A model generated the notes under the pieces. The model worked only from the letters and a program-made list of their open reading frames with translations, searched no databases and was not told the DNA's origin. A stretch of 8,446 nucleotides of DNA. Origin: Flavobacteriales bacterium (GTDB lineage: Bacteria > Bacteroidota > Bacteroidia > Flavobacteriales > BACL11). Positions 1 to 6,057 of this stretch are shown in pieces. Every line of letters starts with the position of its first letter. Within the stretch, counting starts at the first letter, position 1. Made by a program: the position numbers and the translations under genes. Where the stretch lies: positions 8,596 to 17,041 of the forward strand of contig PBQB01000044.1 in the NCBI GenBank assembly GCA_002724895.1, read 5' to 3'.

Positions 1-618
1 TATGCAATATATGATAATTGTAATTCATTACATACAAATGCTTATGATGAAGCAATTACTACTCCTACAGAGGAATCCGTTAGAAGAGCAATGGCAATTC
101 AATTAATTATTAACAAAGAGTTAGGACTTGCAAAAAATGAAAACCCACTACAAGGATCATATATTATTGAAGAGCTAACAGATCTTGTAGAAGAAGCAGT
201 ACTGATTGAATTTGAACGTATTACTGAAAGAGGTGGTGTGCTAGGTTCAATGGAGACTATGTATCAAAGAAGTAAAATTCAAGAGGAGAGTATGTATTAT
301 GAAAATTTAAAACATACTGGTGAATACCCAATCATTGGAGTTAATACATTTTTGAATAGTAAAGGATCACCAACAATAATTCCAAATGAAGTGATTAGAT
401 CATCTGATAAAGAAAAAAAGCATCAAATATCAACTGTAAATAATCTTCTAGACATAAATAAAAAAGAATCTAAAGAAATGATGAAAAAAATTAGAAATTG
501 TGCAGTAAACAATAAAAATTTATTTGAAATTTTAATGGAAGCAACAAAATTTTGCTCTTTAGGACAAATAACAAATCAATTATTTGAAGTTGGAGGACAA
601 TACAGAAGAAATATGTAA
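1..618 (+). CDS. icmF: Fused isobutyryl-CoA mutase, C-terminal part (5' end outside window)
   Basis: The reading frame is open from base 1, so this is the last 205 residues of a longer gene; the first ATG at 91 is internal. IcmF interconverts isobutyryl-CoA and n-butyryl-CoA in the cytoplasm with adenosylcobalamin; the full protein normally carries a B12-binding domain and a chaperone-like GTPase domain before the mutase barrel. What is visible is the end of the mutase domain: [10 protein letters not shown] near the start (the equivalent of LHTNxxDEA in methylmalonyl-CoA mutases), a [12 protein letters not shown] stretch, [25 protein letters not shown], and the ending [18 protein letters not shown]. 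These last motifs are as I know them from IcmF rather than from MutB, whose C-terminus is a B12 domain. The family is therefore fairly sure, but the upstream domains are out of view. It is followed after 28 bp by the Gpx gene on the same strand. Confidence 0.88.
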   Translation, partial: YAIYDNCNSLHTNAYDEAITTPTEESVRRAMAIQLIINKELGLAKNENPLQGSYIIEELTDLVEEAVLIEFERITERGGVLGSMETMYQRSKIQEESMYYENLKHTGEYPIIGVNTFLNSKGSPTIIPNEVIRSSDKEKKHQISTVNNLLDINKKESKEMMKKIRNCAVNNKNLFEILMEATKFCSLGQITNQLFEVGGQYRRNM

Positions 619-626
619 TAAATTTG
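619..626 (+). promoter_or_regulatory. Possible Bacteroidota -7 box (TAnnTTTG) before gpx
   Basis: TAAATTTG begins directly after the icmF stop codon and lies 20 bp before the gpx ATG. It matches the TAnnTTTG -7 element of the Bacteroidota housekeeping sigma factor. I find no TTG at the expected 19-21 bp upstream (the nearest, at 590-592, is 26 bp away), so in such AT-rich DNA it may be chance. If real, gpx and the ATP-grasp gene could be transcribed separately from icmF. Confidence 0.3.
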
Positions 627-646
627 AATAATTTAAATATTTTAGA

Positions 647-1180
647 ATGAACACAATTATTAAAATACTAATATTTTTAAAATTAACTATGGTAACAAAT
701 ATGTATGCGGAATCAATTTATGATATTAAAATAAACACTATTGATGGAGATGAAATTAATTTAAAATCATTTAAAGGAAAAAAAATATTAATTGTTAACG
801 TAGCTTCTAAATGTGGATTTACGAAACAATATACCCAACTAGAAGAATTATATAAAACATACAAAAATAAATTGGTAATTATTGGTGTTCCTTGCAATCA
901 ATTTGGAGGACAAGAACCTGGAACATCAGAAGAGATAGTAAAATTTTGTTCAAATAATTTTAATATTTCATTCATTTTATCAGAAAAAATAAAAGTAAAA
1001 GGAGATGAACAACATCCCCTTTACTCATGGCTATGCTCTAAAGAAAAAAATGGAAATAAAAACTCAACTGTAAAATGGAATTTTCAAAAATATTTAATTG
1101 ATGAAAATGGAAAACTTATAGACTATTTTTATTCTGTTACACAACCTCTAAGTAACAAGATCACACAATATCTAAATTAA
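647..1180 (+). CDS. Exported glutathione-peroxidase-family (thioredoxin-type) peroxidase
   Basis: A 177-residue Gpx/BtuE-type peroxidase that reduces hydrogen or lipid peroxides using a cysteine. An N-terminal hydrophobic stretch (residues 4-17) followed by MYA before Glu22 looks like a signal peptide with cleavage after Ala21, placing the enzyme in the periplasm. The catalytic set is complete: peroxidatic Cys56 in NVASKCGFT, Gln85 in PCNQFGGQEPG, and Trp144-Asn145 in KWNF. Cys101 (VKFCSNN) sits where bacterial homologues such as E. coli BtuE have a cysteine, and is a candidate resolving residue. Such cysteine Gpx proteins usually take electrons from thioredoxin rather than glutathione (family knowledge). 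There is no selenocysteine. The start is supported by the signal peptide. It lies 28 bp after icmF and 2 bp before the ATP-grasp gene, implying co-transcription with the latter. Confidence 0.9.
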   Translation: MNTIIKILIFLKLTMVTNMYAESIYDIKINTIDGDEINLKSFKGKKILIVNVASKCGFTKQYTQLEELYKTYKNKLVIIGVPCNQFGGQEPGTSEEIVKFCSNNFNISFILSEKIKVKGDEQHPLYSWLCSKEKNGNKNSTVKWNFQKYLIDENGKLIDYFYSVTQPLSNKITQYLN

Positions 1181-1182
1181 AA

Positions 1183-2094
1183 ATGACTGACATTGTTATT
1201 TTAAGTGATCATAGATACCTTAAAAAAATTAAGAATGATTGGTATGTTAATCAAGTAGTATTAGAAAACACTATTCTAAAAAATGAATTAGAAAAGCTAG
1301 AACTATCAGTAGAAATAAAAGATTGGAAAGATGAAATTTACAATTGGAAAAATACTAAATATGCAATTTTCAGAAATACATGGGACTATTTTGAAAAATT
1401 TGAAGAATTTAACAATTGGATAATAAAAACTAAAACAAAAACTAAATTTATAAATTGTATTGAATTAGTAAAATGGAATACTGATAAAAAATATTTAAAA
1501 TTTTTAAGTGATAAAGGCATAAACGTTTCAAAAACAGAGTTTATAAATAAAAAGTCATCAATTTCTCTTAGTGATCTTTTTAAAAAAACACAATTTGACC
1601 AAGCAATTATAAAACCATGCATTTCAGGTGCTGCAAAAGATACATATAGATTAAATAAATCAAATTTTAATAGATTTGAAAAAACTTTTAATAGTTTACT
1701 TAAAAAAAATGACATGATTTTTCAAGAGTTCCTATCTAACATAACAATCTTTGGAGAAATCTCATTAATTTTCATAGGAAAACAATTTACACATGCTGTA
1801 AAAAAAATTGCAAAAAAAGGAGATTTTAGAGTTCAAGATGACCATGGAGGTACAGTTGAAGTATATTACCCAACTAAAAAAGAAATTAAATTTGGATTAA
1901 ATTGTTTAAATAAAATTCCTCATATATCACACTACTCAAGAGTTGATATTATTTATGATAATAATGATAAATTATCTCTATGTGAGTTAGAACTAATTGA
2001 ACCAGAACTCTGGTTTAGAAATAATAAAAAAGCAGCCAAAATATTAGCTAAAAATATATCTAATTTAATAAATTCCAAACCACCCCAAATATAG
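1183..2094 (+). CDS. ATP-grasp ligase, DcsG/glutathione-synthetase-like, substrate unknown
   Basis: A 303-residue protein with an ATP-grasp fold. Such enzymes use ATP to activate a carboxylate as acyl-phosphate and join it to an amine or similar nucleophile. An N-terminal pre-ATP-grasp domain (about 1-95) carries RNTWDY at 64-69, then WNTDKKYL (98-105), the nucleotide-binding strand IIKPCISGAAKDTYR (142-156), hinge-region FQEF (180-183), GEISLIF (191-197), a KGDFRVQDDHGG segment (212-223), and a metal-binding end with RVD (253-255) and ELELIEPELWF (268-278). This pattern recalls the family that includes DcsG, the last enzyme of D-cycloserine synthesis, but none of the other cycloserine genes are here, so that function is not implied. 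It starts 2 bp after the gpx stop, so translation is probably coupled. The protein is lysine- and asparagine-rich, and residues 82-88 are a KT repeat. Its last 35 bp overlap a small opposite-strand ORF. Confidence 0.82.
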   Translation: MTDIVILSDHRYLKKIKNDWYVNQVVLENTILKNELEKLELSVEIKDWKDEIYNWKNTKYAIFRNTWDYFEKFEEFNNWIIKTKTKTKFINCIELVKWNTDKKYLKFLSDKGINVSKTEFINKKSSISLSDLFKKTQFDQAIIKPCISGAAKDTYRLNKSNFNRFEKTFNSLLKKNDMIFQEFLSNITIFGEISLIFIGKQFTHAVKKIAKKGDFRVQDDHGGTVEVYYPTKKEIKFGLNCLNKIPHISHYSRVDIIYDNNDKLSLCELELIEPELWFRNNKKAAKILAKNISNLINSKPPQI

Positions 2095-2209
2095 AAGCTA
2101 GCCCAATAAAAGATTTAAAAAAAGTAGGCCAAAAATTAAAGCCAGAGTTTCTTTGATGAAAAGCTATAACTATTGAAATGATTAAAATAATTAATAAATA
2201 TTTAATCAC
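2060..2209 (-). CDS. Hypothetical 49-aa two-helix membrane protein (GTG start, overlaps yceI stop)
   Basis: I do not recognise this gene. The frame begins with GTG at 2209-2207, sharing four bases (GTGA) with the TGA stop of yceI; the codon immediately upstream in frame is TAA, and there is no ATG inside, so GTG is the only conventional start. The product begins MIKYLLIILIISIVIAF, a clear hydrophobic helix, followed by a polar HQRNSGFNFWP loop and a second apolar segment (about residues 33-47) ending VVWNLLN. It fills nearly all of the space between yceI and the ATP-grasp gene, and its last 35 bp run antisense into that gene. The GTGA overlap suggests translational coupling to yceI. A 49-codon open frame in AT-rich DNA could still arise by chance, so I rate it about even to slightly likely. 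Confidence 0.5.
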   Translation of the reverse strand: MIKYLLIILIISIVIAFHQRNSGFNFWPTFFKSFIGLASIFGVVWNLLN

Positions 2210-2805
2210 TTATTTGAAAACAAGTTTATAGTAAACTCAATATCATCATAGATAGCTTTATCTCCTAAATCTTTAAAAATATTTCCAGATTTATAGACTA
2301 CACCCCACTTAGTTCTGTCAATAATAATCTTTGTAGTTGCTGTAAAAGATTTGTCTTTGATAATTACATTAGCATTAAAATTAATTGGATGAGTAATTCC
2401 TTTGATAGTTAAATCAGCAGTTATATTATAATCATCTCCCTCAATATTTTCAACCTCAGTAATCGTTAGAACAGATTGAGGATATTTTTCTACATCAAAA
2501 AAATCTTCATTTTTAAGGTGACTAACTAAATATTCATTCTTTTTTTTAGAATCAATATCTGTACAAATAATTGAATGCATATTAATAGAAAATTGACCAC
2601 CTACTAATTTTCCGTGATCATTTAACAAAACTCCTTTATCAATATTTATTGTCCCAAAATGAGAACCAGTTAACTTGGATCCTTTCCAACTAACTGTAGA
2701 CTTTTCAGAACTTACTGGAATACTTGTAATATGAGGATTTAATGAAAAAAGGGTAAAACTAATCACTGTGAATAAGATAGAAAAAACAAATTTTTTTATT
2801 TTCAT
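2206..2805 (-). CDS. YceI-family exported lipid-binding protein
   Basis: A 199-residue protein of the YceI family, lipocalin-like beta barrels that bind polyisoprenoids or similar amphiphiles in the periplasm; the physiological role is generally uncertain. Residues 1-22 form a signal peptide (MKIKKF, then a hydrophobic run to about Leu22); the cleavage site is not sharp. The barrel occupies about 35-196, with family hallmarks STVSWKGSKLTGSHFGTI near the start, GGQFSINMHSI, LKNEDFFDVEKYPQS, DLTIKGITHPINF and TKWGVVYKSGN near the end. It is divergently arranged with the GNAT gene (61 bp apart) and followed by an overlapping 49-aa membrane ORF. Length is typical for the family. Confidence 0.92.
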   Translation of the reverse strand: MKIKKFVFSILFTVISFTLFSLNPHITSIPVSSEKSTVSWKGSKLTGSHFGTINIDKGVLLNDHGKLVGGQFSINMHSIICTDIDSKKKNEYLVSHLKNEDFFDVEKYPQSVLTITEVENIEGDDYNITADLTIKGITHPINFNANVIIKDKSFTATTKIIIDRTKWGVVYKSGNIFKDLGDKAIYDDIEFTINLFSNK

Positions 2806-2884
2806 GATGTTAAAATTTAAAATTATTTACACAAAAATACATATTTTTACGATGTAATAAAATACAATGAAAATAAAAAAATTT
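2788..2884. repeat. Perfect 18-bp inverted repeat at the divergent gene starts
   Basis: The first 18 bases of yceI (2805-2788, minus) and of the GNAT gene (2867-2884, plus) are identical, ATGAAAATAAAAAAATTT, both encoding MKIKKF. The arms face outward around the 61-bp divergent promoter region. The likeliest explanation is shared preference for A-rich, unstructured translation starts encoding lysine-rich N-termini, rather than a protein-binding site. Confidence 0.6.
2832..2839 (-). promoter_or_regulatory. Probable -7 box (TAnnTTTG) for yceI
   Basis: Read on the minus strand this is TATTTTTG, a match to the Bacteroidota -7 element, 26 bp before the yceI ATG, which would leave a leader of about 20 nt. 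The only upstream TTG is 25 bp away instead of 19-21, so the -33 half is poor. No equally good box is seen in the plus direction for the GNAT gene. Confidence 0.4.
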
Positions 2885-3304
2885 AGTTACAAAAATTCTC
2901 AATTATTTAATCAAGCATTAAAAATTAGACATGAAGTATTTGTTATTGGTCAAAAATGTCCTGAAGATTTAGAATATGAATTTGAAGAAGAGTCTACTCA
3001 TTTCTTATTATTTATTAATAACAAACCAGTTGCAACTGCAAGATATAGAATGACAGAAAAAGGCTGTAAGTTAGAGAGATTCGCAGTATTAAAAAATGAA
3101 AGAGGAAAAGGATACGGATTGTCTATTCTTAAAAAAATACTTAAAGATTTAAGGTTTTTTAATGGCATTATTTATTTACATGCTCAAATTCAAGTTGTTA
3201 AATTTTATGAAAAGCAAGGATTTAAAAAATACGATAACAAATTTGAAGAAGCAGGAATTTTACATTACAAAATGAAAATTAATCAAATGAACTCAATAGA
3301 GTAG
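2867..3304 (+). CDS. ElaA-like GNAT N-acetyltransferase
   Basis: A 145-residue single-domain GNAT acetyltransferase, expected to move an acetyl group from acetyl-CoA to an amine in the cytoplasm; the acceptor is unknown. The acetyl-CoA pyrophosphate loop is visible as NERGKGYG (77-84, the R/Q-x-x-G-x-G/A motif), preceded by LERFAV (69-74). The early segment LKIRHEVFVIGQKCPEDLEYE, followed by STHFLLF and ATARYR, and the end HAQIQVVKFYEKQGF with EEAGILHYKM, follow the order found in E. coli ElaA (RxxVFVVEQxCPYxxxD, AHILA, ARIL, AQxHLxxFYxxFGF, DGIPHIxM). Length fits the family. It is transcribed divergently from yceI and its last 26 bp overlap the 3' end of ilvE on the other strand. Confidence 0.85.
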   Translation: MKIKKFSYKNSQLFNQALKIRHEVFVIGQKCPEDLEYEFEEESTHFLLFINNKPVATARYRMTEKGCKLERFAVLKNERGKGYGLSILKKILKDLRFFNGIIYLHAQIQVVKFYEKQGFKKYDNKFEEAGILHYKMKINQMNSIE

Positions 3305-4334
3305 TCCAATTAAAAAGATCTTTTTTTCTACCGTACTGAATATCTTGAAGTTTTTTCTTTAACATCATAGCATAAGAATCATTTTTACTTTCTAAAGAAA
3401 TTTTAAAATCTCTAAATGTAATAGATCTAACTGAAATTACTGAAACAGCTGTACCTGTACCAAAAACTTCAATTAACTTATCATTTTTAGCAAAATCAAG
3501 AATTTCACTAACAGAAATCAATCTTTCTTCAACTTTTATACCTTCTCTTTTAGCTAAATGTAAAATACTATCTCTTGTAATACCTCCTAAAATACTATCT
3601 GAAATTTTTGGTGTAATTAATTTATCTTCTACTCTAAACCAAATATTCATAGTTCCAGATTCTTCTATATATTTATGTTCTTTTGCATCAGTCCAAATAA
3701 CTTGAGTATATCCTTTGTCTTGGGCTAACTTTGTTGGATAAAATGATGCTCCATAATTACCTGCTGCCTTAGCAAAACCAACCCCTCCTTTAACTGCTCT
3801 AGAGAAGTTCTCTTCAAATAATAAATCTATAGGTTTAGTGTAATAACTCATCGTTGGAGAGGTAATTATCATAAACATATATTCTTTTGCAGAAGAAGCT
3901 TTGATACAATTACTAGATGCAAAAATAAAAGGACGAATATATAATGAAAAACTATCACCAAACTTACACCAATTATGATCTAAAGAAACTAAAGTTTTAA
4001 GACCACTTAAAAAAATTTCTTCACTAATCGGTGGTATATCAAGTCTAACAGCAGATTGATTAAGTCTTAATAGGTTCTCCTTTTCTCTAAATAATAGAAT
4101 ATTATTATTTTTATCTTTAAAAGCCTTCATTCCTTCAAAAACCGATTGACCATAATGAAGTCCTTGAGTTGCAGGTGATAATTGTAAAGGTCCATAAGGA
4201 ACTATTATAGGATCTCCCCAAGCACCATCTTTATAAGTACACATTAGCATATGATCAGAAAAAACTTGACCAAAAGGAATAGATGAAAAATCAACTTGAT
4301 TAACTCTGGACTTATTACATCTATTTATTTTCAT
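3279..4334 (-). CDS. ilvE: Branched-chain amino acid aminotransferase
   Basis: A 351-residue PLP enzyme of the fold-type IV BCAT family, which reversibly transaminates leucine, isoleucine and valine with 2-oxoglutarate in the cytoplasm. The PLP-binding lysine is Lys189 in GVGFAKAAGNYG, matching CKMGGNYG of human BCAT, and Glu225 in the following ESGTMN motif is expected to contact the pyridine nitrogen. Other hallmarks are LHYGQSVFEGMKAF (59-72), YIRPF (132-136) and, near the C-terminus, EVFGTGTAVSV. It resembles the eukaryote-like BCAT group common in Bacteroidota. I prefer ATG at 4334 over the GTG two codons earlier (4340), because ATG is the usual start and leaves a sensible leader after the upstream -7 box. 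The gene stands alone on its strand, divergent from mnmD, and overlaps the GNAT gene tail to tail. Confidence 0.95.
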   Translation of the reverse strand: MKINRCNKSRVNQVDFSSIPFGQVFSDHMLMCTYKDGAWGDPIIVPYGPLQLSPATQGLHYGQSVFEGMKAFKDKNNNILLFREKENLLRLNQSAVRLDIPPISEEIFLSGLKTLVSLDHNWCKFGDSFSLYIRPFIFASSNCIKASSAKEYMFMIITSPTMSYYTKPIDLLFEENFSRAVKGGVGFAKAAGNYGASFYPTKLAQDKGYTQVIWTDAKEHKYIEESGTMNIWFRVEDKLITPKISDSILGGITRDSILHLAKREGIKVEERLISVSEILDFAKNDKLIEVFGTGTAVSVISVRSITFRDFKISLESKNDSYAMMLKKKLQDIQYGRKKDLFNWTTLLSSFD

Positions 4335-4353
4335 AACCACAAAATATAATTTG

Positions 4354-4361
4354 CAAATCTA
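4354..4361 (-). promoter_or_regulatory. Probable -7 box (TAnnTTTG) for ilvE
   Basis: On the minus strand this reads TAGATTTG, an exact match to TAnnTTTG, ending 19 bp before the preferred ATG at 4334. Transcription would begin roughly a dozen bases before that ATG. A second, imperfect TATATTTTG (three bases between TA and TTTG) lies between it and the start. I see no clear -33 TTG. Confidence 0.42.
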
Positions 4362-4393
4362 CAAAAATCACCCTATTTAAAATAATTAGTTTT

Positions 4394-4401
4394 TATATTT
4401 G
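4394..4401 (+). promoter_or_regulatory. -7 box (TAnnTTTG) for mnmD, implying a leaderless mRNA
   Basis: TATATTTG matches the Bacteroidota -7 element exactly and ends only five bases before the mnmD ATG at 4407. Since transcription normally starts about 5-8 bases after this box, the first transcribed base would fall at or next to the start codon. The start codon itself is well supported by the family's N-terminal motif, so a leaderless transcript follows if the box is used. No -33 TTG is seen at the standard spacing. Confidence 0.42.
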
Positions 4402-4406
4402 AAATT

Positions 4407-5063
4407 ATGAATACAACTATAGTTAAAACAAATGATGGATCCGATACTATTTTAAACAAAGACATTAATGAATGTTACCATTCAAAACATGGAGCTATTG
4501 TAGAAGCAAAACATATATTTATTAAAAATGGGTTATTAAATTTAAAAAAAAATAAAACTAAAATTTTAGAAGTTGGGTTTGGATCTGGATTAAATACATT
4601 ACTAACATTGATAAAGGCCAAAAAAAATAATATTAAAATTATTTATGATACAATTGAACCATTTCCATTAAATAAAGAAATATATGAGCAACTTAATTAC
4701 TATAAAATATTAGATACTAGCAGAGATTTATTTTTAAAAATTCACAATTGTTTATGGGAAAAAAGAATTAAAATAAATGATTTTTTCTTTATAAAAAAAC
4801 AAAAAACCAGTTTATCAAATTTCAATTCAAATATAAAATATGATATAATATATTTTGATGCATTCTCACCTAGAAAACAACCTGAAATGTGGTCAGAAAG
4901 CATTTTAACAAAAACATATAATCTTTTAAATAAAAATGGGTATTTGATAACTTATTGTTCAAAAGGTTCGTTTAAAAGAATCTTAAACAAGATTGGATAT
5001 GATATTGAAATAATAAATGGGCCAATAGGTAAAAGAGAAATAACTAGAGCGAGTCGAAAATAG
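4407..5063 (+). CDS. mnmD: tRNA 5-methylaminomethyl-2-thiouridine-34 methyltransferase, stand-alone MnmD
   Basis: A 218-residue SAM-dependent methyltransferase (DUF752 family) that converts aminomethyl-(thio)uridine at tRNA wobble position 34 to the methylaminomethyl form. In E. coli it is the N-terminal half of the bifunctional MnmC; here the FAD oxidase half is absent, as in other stand-alone MnmD proteins. Visible motifs are DGSDT (10-14), the signature NECYHSKHGAIVEAKHIFI (21-39), SAM-binding ILEVGFGSGLNT (53-64), an acidic residue Glu84 ending the next strand, YFDAFSPRKQPEMW (149-162, corresponding to the DGFAPxKNPDMW active-site motif of MnmC), and the C-terminal GPIGKREITRA (205-215). 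Length matches single-domain members. It is divergent from ilvE, and its last 20 bp overlap the small membrane gene downstream on the minus strand. Confidence 0.93.
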   Translation: MNTTIVKTNDGSDTILNKDINECYHSKHGAIVEAKHIFIKNGLLNLKKNKTKILEVGFGSGLNTLLTLIKAKKNNIKIIYDTIEPFPLNKEIYEQLNYYKILDTSRDLFLKIHNCLWEKRIKINDFFFIKKQKTSLSNFNSNIKYDIIYFDAFSPRKQPEMWSESILTKTYNLLNKNGYLITYCSKGSFKRILNKIGYDIEIINGPIGKREITRASRK

Positions 5064-5259
5064 CACTAATTATTAATTTTAGACCTTTGAAAGCACAAAA
5101 AAATATTAATGGTAAAAGAGAAAAACCTATTACTAAAACAGTTATATTACCTTTTCTGTAATTATTAAAACCAATATATAAGAATATGGAGCAAATTCCA
5201 ATTGTTAAAATAAAAAGTGAAAACCAAATCGCACCTTTAATTATTTTTTCAATTTTCAT
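5044..5259 (-). CDS. Small two-helix membrane protein, DUF6095-like
   Basis: A 71-residue protein with two predicted membrane segments (about 11-31 and 39-57), a short RKGN loop, and a conserved-looking end FKGLKLIISAIF. From memory this resembles DUF6095, short membrane proteins of unknown function in flavobacteria, and I recall them beside murQ; I cannot verify this here. I place the start at ATG 5259, which overlaps the murQ stop by 11 bp. The frame also has a TTG three codons upstream (5268), which would give 74 residues and is less likely. It is the last gene of the E1-murQ run and its 3' end overlaps mnmD by 20 bp. No function can be assigned. Confidence 0.7.
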   Translation of the reverse strand: MKIEKIIKGAIWFSLFILTIGICSIFLYIGFNNYRKGNITVLVIGFSLLPLIFFCAFKGLKLIISAIFDSL

Positions 5260-6055
5260 AATTATCAATTGCTTTTCTTACAGATCCGAATTTTAATAAT
5301 AATTTTTTTGCCTCATCATAATCAATATTTAACTCTTGAGAAATTATTGTGGAACCTCTATGAATTAATTTATTATTTGACAAACACATGTCGTACATCT
5401 TATTGCCTTTAATCTTACCTATTTTAATCATCACAGCAGTTGATATCATATTTAGAATTAACTTTTGTGCTGTTCCTGATTTCATTCTAGTACTTCCAGT
5501 AATAAACTCAGAACCTACAATAATTTCTAATGGATGATCAGCAAAACTTGCAAGAGGAGTGTTAATGTTACAAACAATACAACCTGTTGAATTCTTATTT
5601 TCTTTACATTTTTTTAGGGCACCTACAACATAAGGAGTTGTTCCAGATGCAGCTAAACCCAAAACAAAATCATCATTATTTATATTATATGATTTTAAAT
5701 CTTCCCATCCTAACAATTGGTTATCTTCAGCAAACTCTACAGCTTCTCTGATAGCAGCATCTCCCCCAGCGATTATTCCTATTACAAGATTCTTATTGAC
5801 ACCAAATGTAGGTGGACATTCTGAAGAATCAACAATTCCTAATCTACCTGAAGTTCCAGCTCCAATATAAAACAACCTTCCACCTTTTTTAAATTTTGAT
5901 ACAATAACATCTACTAATTTACTGATTTTATGAATAGAATTTTCAATTATGAATGGTACTTTTTTATCCTCTTTATTAATATTGAAAAGCAAATCTTGAG
6001 TACTCATTCTCTCTAAATTATCATAATTAGAATTTGACTCAGTGGTACTTTGCAT
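5249..6055 (-). CDS. murQ: N-acetylmuramic acid 6-phosphate etherase
   Basis: A 268-residue SIS-domain enzyme that cleaves the lactyl ether of MurNAc-6-phosphate, giving GlcNAc-6-phosphate and D-lactate during cytoplasmic peptidoglycan recycling. An N-terminal segment with LERMSTQDLLFNIN (14-27) leads into the sugar-phosphate-binding SIS domain: LFYIGAGTSGRLGIVDSSECPPTFG (61-85), GIIAGGDAAIREAVEFAED (93-111), LAASGTTPYV, and STRMKSGTAQKLILNMIST. Glu79 (SECPP) and Glu110 (FAED) are 31 residues apart, as are the catalytic Glu83 and Glu114 of E. coli MurQ, so both catalytic acids are present. It is about 30 residues shorter than E. coli MurQ, mostly by having a shorter C-terminal helical part. 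It starts 2 bp after the E1 stop and overlaps the next small gene by 11 bp, so it is surely in an operon. No other recycling gene is nearby. Confidence 0.95.
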   Translation of the reverse strand: MQSTTESNSNYDNLERMSTQDLLFNINKEDKKVPFIIENSIHKISKLVDVIVSKFKKGGRLFYIGAGTSGRLGIVDSSECPPTFGVNKNLVIGIIAGGDAAIREAVEFAEDNQLLGWEDLKSYNINNDDFVLGLAASGTTPYVVGALKKCKENKNSTGCIVCNINTPLASFADHPLEIIVGSEFITGSTRMKSGTAQKLILNMISTAVMIKIGKIKGNKMYDMCLSNNKLIHRGSTIISQELNIDYDEAKKLLLKFGSVRKAIDNYEN

Positions 6056-6057
6056 TT

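Noticed and set aside
1426..1448. Short A/C-rich tandem repeat encoding KTKTKTK in the ATP-grasp gene
   Set aside because: Only about three short imperfect units in a lysine-rich surface segment; not a repeat array or a recognisable regulatory element.
1386..1715. 109-codon open frame on the minus strand
   Set aside because: It lies wholly inside the ATP-grasp gene, whose motifs are conserved across the same bases. Its Phe/Leu-rich product mirrors Lys/Glu/Asn-rich coding on the other strand and shows no family features.
1183..2094. D-cycloserine biosynthesis cluster, suggested by the DcsG-like ATP-grasp protein
   Set aside because: None of the other cycloserine genes is present, and DcsG-like ATP-grasp proteins are widespread with unknown substrates.
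3312..3325. 14-bp palindrome AAAAAGATCTTTTT just after the GNAT stop, a possible terminator
   Set aside because: It has no loop and only two G-C pairs, and it encodes part of the conserved-looking IlvE C-terminus (KKDLF), so it is better explained as coding sequence.
4338..4340. GTG as the ilvE start
   Set aside because: An ATG lies two codons downstream, is the commoner start codon, and leaves a more plausible leader after the TAGATTTG box.
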